The notes under the pieces: generated by a model | What the model was told of the DNA's origin: nothing | The model's input: the letters and a program-made list of their open reading frames with translations, nothing else | Databases searched by the model: none | Program-made: the position numbers and the translations under genes | Origin: Streptomyces sp. YIM 98790 | GTDB lineage: Bacteria; Actinomycetota; Actinomycetes; Streptomycetales; Streptomycetaceae | Assembly (NCBI RefSeq): GCF_011421595.1 | Contig: NZ_WTLH01000053.1 | Span: 1 to 33,483, forward strand | Direction of reading: 5' to 3' | DNA: 33,483 bases | Part shown: positions 17,080 to 23,134 of the stretch, piece by piece | How the letters are laid out: every line of letters starts with the position of its first letter | Position numbering within the stretch: the stretch's first letter is position 1

Positions 17080-18588
17080 TTGACACTGCACCAGGAGACC
17101 ACCGGCACGCGTAACCCCGGCACCCCGCGCGGCACAGCGTCCGCCGGCGACGCCGCGCCCGACGACATCGCACCCGGCTCCTCGCTCCGGGATCACGCCC
17201 GCGCCGAGCTGGAGCTGGCCCGCCGCCGCACGGCCGCCCTCACCGACTGCGTCGACGAGGCCGATCTCGCCGCCCAGCACTCCCCCCTGATGTCGCCCCT
17301 GGTGTGGGATCTGGCGCACGTGGCCAACCAGGAGGACTTCTGGCTGGTCCGCAAGGCCGGACGGCGCCCCGGGGTCCGCCCGGACATCGACGGGCTCTAC
17401 GACGCCTTCCGCCATCCGCGCGCCACCCGCCCGGGGCTGCCGCTGCTCACCGCCGAACAGGCCCGCGGCTACGGCGCCGAGGTCCGCCGCCAGGCCCTGG
17501 AGGTGCTGGAGGGACTGGAGGAGCCGGAAGGACCGGAGGGACCGGGCGGCCCGGCGTCCACCGGCCCCGGCCCGGACGGCCCGGAGGGGCCGGAGGGGCC
17601 GGACGGCCCGGCCCGCCGCCCGGGCGCCGACCCGCTGCTGGCGAACGCCTTCGTCTTCGGCATGATCGCCCAGCACGAGCAGCAGCACGACGAGACCATG
17701 CTCGCCACCCATCAGCTGCGCAGCGGCGACCCGGTGCTGCACGCCCCCGGGCCCCCGCCCGCCCCCGCCGATGCCGCCTCCCTGCCCCGGGAAGTCCTCA
17801 TCCCCGGCGGCCCGTTCACCATGGGCACCTCCACCGACCCGTGGGCGCTGGACAACGAACGCCCCGCCCACACCGTCGAACTCCCCGCCTTCTGGCTGGA
17901 CACCACCCCCGTCACCAACGCCGCCTATCTGGAGTTCATCGAGGCGGGCGGCTACCAGGACCCCCGCTGGTGGCACCCGGAGGGCTGGGCGCACCGGCAG
18001 CGCGCCGGCCTGGAGTCCCCCCAGTTCTGGCTCCGCGACGGCTCGTCCTCCTCCCACTGGCTGCGCCGCCGCTTCGGCCGCACCGAGCCGCTGCCGCCGG
18101 ACGAGCCCGTGCTCCACGTGTGCTGGTACGAGGCGGACGCCTACGCCCGCTGGGCGGGGCGGCGGCTGCCCACCGAGGCCGAGTGGGAGAAGGCCGCCCG
18201 CCACGACCCGGCCACCGGGCGCTCCCGCCGCTACCCCTGGGGCGACCGGCCGCCCGGCCCGGACCACGCCAACCTCGGCCAGCGGCACCTGCAGCCCGCT
18301 CCGGCCGGCTCCTACCCGGCGGGCGCGGCCCCGTCCGGCGCCCGGCAACTGCTGGGCGACGTCTGGGAGTGGACCTCCTCCGACTTCCTGCCCTACCCCG
18401 GCTTCGCCGCGTTCCCCTACCGGGAGTACAGCGAGGTCTTCTTCGGCAGCGAGTACAAGGTGCTGCGCGGCGGCGCGTTCGGCGTCGCCCCGGTGGCCTG
18501 CCGGTCCACCTTCCGCAACTGGGACTATCCGATCCGCCGCCAGATCTTCGCCGGCTTCCGCACCGCGCGCGACGCGGACGCCGGCTGA
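17080..18588 (+). CDS. egtB: Ergothioneine sulfoxide synthase
   Basis: This 502-residue non-heme iron enzyme joins gamma-glutamylcysteine to trimethylhistidine with O2. An N-terminal DinB-like domain supplies the iron ligands, here H80 in WDLAHVANQEDFW and H199/H203 in QHEQQHDETM. The C-terminal formylglycine-generating-enzyme-like domain runs from EVLIPGGPFTMGT (about 240) to IFAGFRTARDA, with HVCWYEADAYARWAGRRLPTEAEWE typical. Between residues 148 and about 184, inside the DinB domain, lies a Pro/Gly/Glu-rich insertion with collagen-like Gly-x-x repeats that normal EgtB proteins lack. The start is TTG at 17080: AGGAAGG lies 7 nt upstream and no ATG or GTG fits. A separate ATG overlapping the egtA stop is in another frame. 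egtC follows after 16 nt. Confidence 0.94.
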   Translation: MTLHQETTGTRNPGTPRGTASAGDAAPDDIAPGSSLRDHARAELELARRRTAALTDCVDEADLAAQHSPLMSPLVWDLAHVANQEDFWLVRKAGRRPGVRPDIDGLYDAFRHPRATRPGLPLLTAEQARGYGAEVRRQALEVLEGLEEPEGPEGPGGPASTGPGPDGPEGPEGPDGPARRPGADPLLANAFVFGMIAQHEQQHDETMLATHQLRSGDPVLHAPGPPPAPADAASLPREVLIPGGPFTMGTSTDPWALDNERPAHTVELPAFWLDTTPVTNAAYLEFIEAGGYQDPRWWHPEGWAHRQRAGLESPQFWLRDGSSSSHWLRRRFGRTEPLPPDEPVLHVCWYEADAYARWAGRRLPTEAEWEKAARHDPATGRSRRYPWGDRPPGPDHANLGQRHLQPAPAGSYPAGAAPSGARQLLGDVWEWTSSDFLPYPGFAAFPYREYSEVFFGSEYKVLRGGAFGVAPVACRSTFRNWDYPIRRQIFAGFRTARDADAG

Positions 18589-18604
18589 GGGAGGGCGAGG
18601 ACGC

Positions 18605-19438
18605 ATGTGCCGCCACCTGGCCTACCTCGGCCCCCCGCGCAGTCTGGCCGAGCTGATCACCGGGCCGCCGTACGGGCTGTACCGGCAGTCGTGGGCGCCG
18701 CGCCGCCAGCGCCACGGCACGGTCAACGCCGACGGCTTCGGCATCGGCTGGTATCCCGGCCCCCGCCCTGGCCCCACCGCCCCGGACGGGCCGCCCCCGG
18801 CCCCGGCCCGCTACCGCCGCTCCGTCCCCATCTGGGCGGACATCAATCTCCCCGACCTGGCCCGGGCCGTCCACAGCAGCGCCGTGCTGGCCGCCGTCCG
18901 CTCCGCCACCCCCGGCACCAGCCAGGACGAGGCCGCCGCCGCCCCCTACGCCGCCGGCCGCTGGCTGTTCAGCCACAACGGCGCGGTGGACCGCTGGCCC
19001 GGACTCCCCGCCGACACCGACTGGCCCCTGACCCCGGCCACCCTGCTCTCCCTGGAGGCCCGCTGCGACTCCGCCCTCCTGTGGGCCATGACCCTCGGCC
19101 TGCTGCGGGACGGCACCCCGCCCGGAGACGCACTGGCCGCCGTCGTGCGGGCCACCGCCGCCGTGCGCCCGGACGCCCGCCTCAACCTGCTGCTGACCGA
19201 CGGCCGCACCATCGCCGCCACCCGCTGCGGCGACACCCTCTGGTGGCGGACCGGGACCGGCCCGTCGGGCGACGCCGTCCTCGTCGCCTCCGAACCCGAT
19301 TCCGACACCCCCGAGGGCTGGCAGGAGGTGCCGGAGGGGTCCCTCCTCCTGGCCGGCCCGTCCGGCACCCAGGTGCAGCCACTGACCGCCCGAACCGCCT
19401 CAGCAGCCACCCGCCGCAGAGAGGATGTCCGTCCGTGA
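18605..19438 (+). CDS. egtC: Gamma-glutamyl hercynylcysteine sulfoxide hydrolase
   Basis: This 277-residue class II (Ntn-type) glutamine amidotransferase fold removes glutamate from the EgtB product. The catalytic cysteine is C2, exposed after removal of Met1 (MCRHLAYLG). HGTVNADGFGIGWY and the segment FSHNGAVDRWP are typical of the family. The ATG lies 16 nt after egtB with a purine-rich GAGGGAGGGCGAGG leader. The stop overlaps the egtD start as GTGA. The length matches other actinobacterial EgtC proteins. Confidence 0.94.
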   Translation: MCRHLAYLGPPRSLAELITGPPYGLYRQSWAPRRQRHGTVNADGFGIGWYPGPRPGPTAPDGPPPAPARYRRSVPIWADINLPDLARAVHSSAVLAAVRSATPGTSQDEAAAAPYAAGRWLFSHNGAVDRWPGLPADTDWPLTPATLLSLEARCDSALLWAMTLGLLRDGTPPGDALAAVVRATAAVRPDARLNLLLTDGRTIAATRCGDTLWWRTGTGPSGDAVLVASEPDSDTPEGWQEVPEGSLLLAGPSGTQVQPLTARTASAATRRREDVRP

Positions 19439-20412
19439 CCAGCCGCTTCTCCCTCGACCACCGGCTGCCCCCCGACCACTTCGACCGCGAGCTGCGCGCC
19501 GACGCCCGCGCCGGACTCACCGCCACGCCCAAGGTCCTGCCGCCCAAGTGGTTCTACGACGAGCGCGGCAGCACGCTCTTCGACGAGATCACCCGGCTCC
19601 CGGAGTACTACCTCACCCGCGCCGAGCGGGAGATCCTGCACGACCGGGCCGCCGACATCGCCCGGCTCACCGGCGCCCGCTCCCTCGCCGAACTGGGCTC
19701 CGGCACATCGGAGAAGACCCGCGTCCTCCTCGACGCCCTGACCGCCGCCGGAACCCTGGAGCGCTACGCCCCGGTGGACGTCAGCCCCGCACCCCTCCGC
19801 GAAGCGGGCGAAGCGCTGTGCGCCGCCTACCCCTCGCTCCGCATCACCGCCACGGTCGCCGACTTCGAGCACGACCTGGCCCTGCCCCGCGACCCGGCCC
19901 CCGTCCTCGTGGCGTTCCTCGGCAGCACCCTCGGCAACCTGGACGCCCCCCGCCGGGCCGCCTTCTTCACCGCCCTCCGCGCCCACATGTCCCCGGGCGA
20001 CTCCCTCCTTCTCGGCGCCGATCTGGTCAAGGACCCTCAGATCCTCGTCCGCGCCTACGACGACAGCCAGGGCATCACCGCGGCGTTCAACCGCAACGTC
20101 CTGCACGTCCTCAACCACGGCCTGGGCGCCGACTTCCAGCCGGACGCGTTCGCACACCGCGCCGTCTGGAACCCCCGTGAGGAACGCATGGAAATGCGCC
20201 TGCGCTCCCGCACCGCCCAGAGCGTCAAGCTCCCGGCCGCCGGCATCACCGCCGACTTCGCCGAGGGCGAGGAACTCCTCACCGAGATCTCCGTCAAATT
20301 CCGCCGCGACCGCCTCGCCGCCGAACTCGCCCACGGCGGCTTCACCCTCACCGAATGGTGGACCGACACGGCCGCCCGCTACGCCCTCCTCCTCGCCGCC
20401 CCCACCGCCTGA
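19435..20412 (+). CDS. egtD: L-histidine N-alpha-methyltransferase
   Basis: This 325-residue SAM-dependent enzyme trimethylates the alpha-amino group of histidine to hercynine, the first committed ergothioneine intermediate. Seen are the N-terminal LPPKWFYDERGSTLFDEIT and LPEYYLTRAEREIL, the SAM motif LAELGSGTSEKT, then VAFLGSTLGN and near the end EELLTEISVKF; these identify the DUF2260/EgtD family. The GTG at 19435 overlaps the egtC TGA and has GAGAGG about 9 nt upstream, so all of egtB-C-D is closely coupled. A perfect 16-bp hairpin begins 11 nt after the stop. No egtE (the PLP-dependent C-S lyase) follows. Confidence 0.96.
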   Translation: MTSRFSLDHRLPPDHFDRELRADARAGLTATPKVLPPKWFYDERGSTLFDEITRLPEYYLTRAEREILHDRAADIARLTGARSLAELGSGTSEKTRVLLDALTAAGTLERYAPVDVSPAPLREAGEALCAAYPSLRITATVADFEHDLALPRDPAPVLVAFLGSTLGNLDAPRRAAFFTALRAHMSPGDSLLLGADLVKDPQILVRAYDDSQGITAAFNRNVLHVLNHGLGADFQPDAFAHRAVWNPREERMEMRLRSRTAQSVKLPAAGITADFAEGEELLTEISVKFRRDRLAAELAHGGFTLTEWWTDTAARYALLLAAPTA

Positions 20413-20422
20413 CCACCTCCGC

Positions 20423-20460
20423 CGCCGGGGGGCGGCGGCCCCCTCCGCCGCCCCCCGGCG
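20423..20460 (+). terminator. Strong terminator hairpin after egtD
   Basis: Perfect 16-bp arms at 20423-20438 and 20445-20460 flank a CCCCCT loop, 11 nt after the egtD stop. There is no T-tract, but this is one of the strongest hairpins in the window and marks the end of the egt operon. Confidence 0.75.
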
Positions 20461-20540
20461 CGGAACCCGCATGCCAACCGCTGTCCGCTGTCCGTTCCCC
20501 GACGCCGCGCCCGAAAGCGCATGCCGCCGCCCCGTCTTCG

Positions 20541-20546
20541 TAGACT
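20541..20546 (+). promoter_or_regulatory. Candidate -10 box for the unknown gene pair
   Basis: TAGACT is a good TANNNT match 37 nt before the GTG at 20584. Transcription from here would give a short leader containing the AGGAG ribosome-binding site at 20572-20576. No -35 hexamer is obvious. Confidence 0.45.
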
Positions 20547-20583
20547 GGCCGCCACCGTTCGCCCGACAGCCAGGAGCAGCAGC

Positions 20584-21054
20584 GTGCGCCCCCAGCGATT
20601 CATGGATTTTGCCGTCCGCACGTACACGGCGGCCGGCCTGCAGGCCGAACCCTGGCAGGAGGGAACGAAGCGCCCCTTCGGAGTGCAGGTGACCCTGCCG
20701 AACGGCGGGCAGATCTGGCACGCGATCACCGCTGTGGCGGTGCCCGGCGAGGACTATGCGGCGCCGGAGCAGCCCGTGGAGAAGGAGGCACCGACCCCGG
20801 TTCCGCTGCCCTCCATCGGCAGCGGACCGGTGCCCGTGCCGGAGGTTGAGCGGTACCTGGCCGCCCTCATGACCAATTCCGGCAGCCCGGAGATTGCCAG
20901 GGCATACGGCTACTCCGGCCGGGAGTCCTCCTCGCAGTACCCCGGCTTCGGAATCGAGTTCCACAGCGAGGCCAAGGTCCACTGCGTCTTCGTGTACGGC
21001 GCCCGTGCCGGACAGCAGAGGGGCCAGGAGCACGCCGTGCCGAAGGAGGTCTGA
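20584..21054 (+). CDS. Protein of unknown function, first gene of a two-gene unit
   Basis: This protein has 156 residues and I recognise no family. The N-terminal half reads RFMDFAVRTYTAAGLQ, then WQEGTKRPFGVQVTLPNGGQIWHAI, suggesting a small alpha/beta fold. A Pro/Glu-rich hinge (about residues 64-88) follows. The C-terminal half contains VERYLAALMTNSGSPEIARAYGYS and GFGIEFHSEAKVHCVFVYG. There is no signal peptide or membrane helix. Codon and base use are somewhat less GC-rich than in the egt genes upstream. GTG 20584 has AGGAG 7 nt upstream and a -10 box further up. The end of the gene contains the ribosome-binding site of the small zinc-ribbon gene, so the two are expressed together. Similar pairs on mobile or accessory Streptomyces DNA seem likely but were not checked. 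Confidence 0.75.
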   Translation: MRPQRFMDFAVRTYTAAGLQAEPWQEGTKRPFGVQVTLPNGGQIWHAITAVAVPGEDYAAPEQPVEKEAPTPVPLPSIGSGPVPVPEVERYLAALMTNSGSPEIARAYGYSGRESSSQYPGFGIEFHSEAKVHCVFVYGARAGQQRGQEHAVPKEV

Positions 21055-21055
21055 C

Positions 21056-21178
21056 ATGGGCAAGTGTCCTCAGTGTGGGACGTACACATCCGTCCCCGTC
21101 GGGTCACCGACACCGCCGCACCAAAAACCGGACGGCAGCCGCCAGTCCTGCAACGGCGCCGGCAGCCCAGCCGTATAG
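21056..21178 (+). CDS. 40-residue zinc-ribbon-like protein
   Basis: This is a very small protein, with the arrangement C4-x2-C7-x14-H22-x9-C32 starting MGKCPQCGTYTSV and with CNGAGS after the last cysteine. That spacing is typical of short CCHC zinc ribbons found in actinobacterial accessory genes, so zinc binding is likely; the role is unknown. The start is very well supported: AAGGAGGT at 21043-21050 lies 5 nt before the ATG, inside the last codons of the upstream gene, and the upstream stop is only 1 nt before the ATG. It probably acts with the preceding protein. Confidence 0.75.
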   Translation: MGKCPQCGTYTSVPVGSPTPPHQKPDGSRQSCNGAGSPAV

Positions 21179-21351
21179 ATCACCGTGCGAGCCCTCCTGC
21201 TCACCCCCCTTTCCCACTCCAACGGCAGGCGGACGCAGTCGCCGCCGTCGGCCGGCCTACGACGTCCCGCACTCTCCAGCCGGGACCACGATGACGAACC
21301 ACGATCAACGCCCTCCCCGTATCCCGGGTCTGCCAGAGCCATCGGGATATG

Positions 21352-21501
21352 GCACGTCCCCTCCTGATCACGGACGCCTCCGGGGTGCTCATCGAGGGCG
21401 GCGGGCCGGCCGGGGTCTTCTGGGGCACGCAGACCCTGCGGCAGCTCCTGGGCCCCGACGCCTTCCGGCGCGCAGCGGTGCGTGACGGCATCGTGCCGGC
21501 A
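21352..21501 (+). pseudogene. Remnant of a GH20 beta-N-acetylhexosaminidase
   Basis: About 50 codons read LITDASGVLIEGGGPAGV, then FWGTQTLRQLLGPDAFRRA, which matches the end of the N-terminal GH20b domain of Streptomyces hexosaminidases, where a GG.AGVFWG.QTLRQLL motif is well conserved. Neither the upstream part of that domain nor the catalytic GH20 barrel, which should follow with a DVARHF-type motif, is present; after about 21500 the frame becomes low complexity. It is therefore a decayed fragment rather than a gene. The rest of 21179-21688 contains no other recognisable coding sequence. Confidence 0.65.
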
Positions 21502-21688
21502 CTGGGCCGCCAGGACCGGCAGCGCGGCCGCCGCATCACCCGAGCCGCGGGTTGCGGAGAGGGCATGTCCGATCTGCCGCAGCAGTCGGCGGGCCGGGGT
21601 GCGGGGTGCCGGGGGCGGTCGGATCACCGGGAGGGCACAGGATGCGTGAATCTGCCAGGCGCCCTCCCGTCCGTGCCGCGCGCCACGG

Positions 21689-21694
21689 TAGCTT
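21689..21694 (+). promoter_or_regulatory. -10 box of probable leaderless promoter for the coiled-coil protein gene
   Basis: TAGCTT fits TANNNT and lies exactly 6 nt before the ATG at 21701, with no ribosome-binding site, so the mRNA is probably leaderless. Confidence 0.55.
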
Positions 21695-21700
21695 TTGGCC

Positions 21701-22612
21701 ATGGCTCGTGGACGTCACCGACACGCACCCCTGCACCGCCGGGCGATACCGGCCGGGGCGGGGGGCTTCGCCGTGCTGTGCGCGGTCGTGGCACTGCTGG
21801 TCGAGGAGGCCGGGGTGCTGCGCCCGCTCATCGTGCTGAGCGCGGCCGTCACCCTCGCGGTGGGCGTGGTGCTGCGCCGCTGGGACATGGAGGCCGGACG
21901 CCAGGTGGCCCAGGAGCGGGCCAAACGGTCGGCCGCCAACTGGCGGGCCGAGGAGCGGCAGGCCGAGCTGGACGAGGCACTGGAAAAGATTGGTCTGCTG
22001 GAGGACAAGCTCCAGGCCAAGCGGGTCGATCTGGGCCGGCTGCGCAGCGAGTACGCCGAGCTGCTGCGCCGCTACGCGCACTCCGAGAACGAGCGGGCCA
22101 ATGTGCTGGAGAGCCGGCGCCGGCTGGCCCTGGAGGCCGCCGCGCCCACCAAGGCGCTGCCGGCGCAGTCCGCGGACCACCGTACGGCCAGTGGCGCGCC
22201 CACCCCGCTGACGTATCTCCAGGCCCACCGGGCGCTGACCAATCTGCCGGTCAACGCCGCGCGGCAGGACGAGGCACGCCGCCGGCGCGAGCCGGTCTAC
22301 CCGCAGCCGGGCGCGGTACCGGCGGTGCAGCCGCCGGCGCAGCGCAGCGGCAGCGGTGGCGCCGGAGGTTTCGACTACTTCGGTACGGGCGGTACCCGGC
22401 GTGCCGCCGCCCAGCAGCAGCCGCCGGGCGGTGGTGAGGAGCCGGACGGCTCCGATGCGGAGGACGGAGACGAGATCGTCACCGCGGAGCTGGTGGAGGA
22501 GGAGGGCGCCGACGCCGGGGAGGCCCGGAAGCGCGGTGAGCACGAGGTCCGCAGGGCCGCTGCGGACGGTCCCGTCCCGGCCCGCCCGTATCCCGCCTCC
22601 GCCGCGTCCTGA
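21701..22612 (+). CDS. Membrane-anchored coiled-coil protein, Streptomyces conserved
   Basis: This protein has 303 residues. A basic start (MARGRHRHAPLHRR) is followed by two hydrophobic segments near 19-34 and 42-58, then a long charged helix from about 60 to 150 (AGRQVAQERAKRS, then AELDEALEKIGLLEDKLQAKR) with heptad-like spacing of Leu and Ala, typical of a coiled coil. After about residue 150 the chain is Pro/Gly/Gln-rich and finally acidic (SDAEDGDEIV). I recognise the general type as a conserved Streptomyces protein without assigned function. The basic N-terminus suggests the coiled coil and tail face the cytoplasm. The ATG at 21701 is fixed by the leaderless -10 box; a TTG two codons earlier is less likely. 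Confidence 0.75.
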   Translation: MARGRHRHAPLHRRAIPAGAGGFAVLCAVVALLVEEAGVLRPLIVLSAAVTLAVGVVLRRWDMEAGRQVAQERAKRSAANWRAEERQAELDEALEKIGLLEDKLQAKRVDLGRLRSEYAELLRRYAHSENERANVLESRRRLALEAAAPTKALPAQSADHRTASGAPTPLTYLQAHRALTNLPVNAARQDEARRRREPVYPQPGAVPAVQPPAQRSGSGGAGGFDYFGTGGTRRAAAQQQPPGGGEEPDGSDAEDGDEIVTAELVEEEGADAGEARKRGEHEVRRAAADGPVPARPYPASAAS

Positions 22613-22681
22613 CGGACCACCGGGCGCCCGGCCGGCGGCCGGCCCCCTCACGCGGAGGCAGACGGCCCTCGGCGCCACCCC

Positions 22682-22707
22682 CGTTCCGCAGCGGCGTTCC
22701 GCAGCGG
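22682..22707. repeat. 13-bp tandem duplication
   Basis: CGTTCCGCAGCGG occurs twice head-to-tail at 22682-22694 and 22695-22707, in the 522-nt non-coding interval upstream of cstA (22613-23134). Confidence 0.6.
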
Positions 22708-22766
22708 GAGGTCATTCACCGCGCGGGAAACGCACCACACGAAATCGGAGCAGATCCCTCCGGAAC

Positions 22767-22793
22767 GGAACAGAACGGGACCAGCCCTGTTCC
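22767..22793. promoter_or_regulatory. Inverted repeat in the cstA upstream region
   Basis: GGAACAG at 22767-22773 is the inverse of CTGTTCC at 22787-22793, with 13 nt between. The region is AT-richer than its surroundings. It is a possible operator for a dimeric regulator; no known consensus was matched. Confidence 0.4.
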
Positions 22794-22808
22794 TAAACGC
22801 TTCCCCGG

Positions 22809-22824
22809 TGTGTTTTTCGTCACT
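22809..22824. promoter_or_regulatory. Crp-like site upstream of cstA
   Basis: TGTGT-N6-TCACT matches 8 of 10 defined positions of the CRP consensus TGTGA-N6-TCACA and keeps the GTG-N8-CAC core. Enterobacterial cstA is activated by cAMP-CRP, and Streptomyces has a Crp. The site is about 310 nt upstream of the cstA start and about 50 nt before a candidate promoter. Confidence 0.45.
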
Positions 22825-22859
22825 TGTTTCCGGGACTCCTCATCCGCGTCATCGGTCCC

Positions 22860-22865
22860 TAGCAT
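22860..22865 (+). promoter_or_regulatory. Candidate -10 box for the cstA operon
   Basis: TAGCAT fits TANNNT. If used, it would give a leader of roughly 260 nt. No good -35 hexamer is seen at the right distance, which would suit an activator-dependent promoter. Confidence 0.35.
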
Positions 22866-23026
22866 GCGGACGGTGAATCGGACCTTACTTCGGTGATCGT
22901 TGGCAGATCTGGTATTGAGGGCGGAGCCGGCGGTGATTCCGGCCACGGCGGACACGGCGGGACCTGTGCCACCGGGGCGGCCGGGACGCCGGCCCCGCCT
23001 CGGCGAGGCCGGTCACCACGGGCTGC

Positions 23027-23055
23027 GACACGGTGGAGGGCCGCGCTCCACTGTC
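23027..23055 (+). other. Stem-loop in the cstA leader
   Basis: GACA-(CG)-GTGGAG at 23027-23038 pairs with CTCCACTGTC at 23046-23055, giving a 10-bp stem with a 2-nt bulge and a GGCCGCG loop. It lies 79 nt before the cstA start. It could be a leader RNA element, or just a GC-rich structure; no riboswitch class was recognised. Confidence 0.3.
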
Positions 23056-23134
23056 ACCGCTGCCTGCCTGCCAGGTGCCCCTCTCGTGCAGGGCAGCGGC
23101 TCCATCCTCCCCCAGAACCCAGAGGGCATCCCGT

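Noticed and set aside
16950..17114. ATG overlapping the egtA stop as a possible egtB start
   Set aside because: It is in a different frame from EgtB and gives a short low-complexity peptide; TTG 17080 has a strong ribosome-binding site.
22627..22650. GC-rich CCGGCC-GGC-GGCCGG hairpin as terminator of the coiled-coil gene
   Set aside because: The stem is only 6 bp in very GC-rich sequence, so it is not distinguishable from chance.
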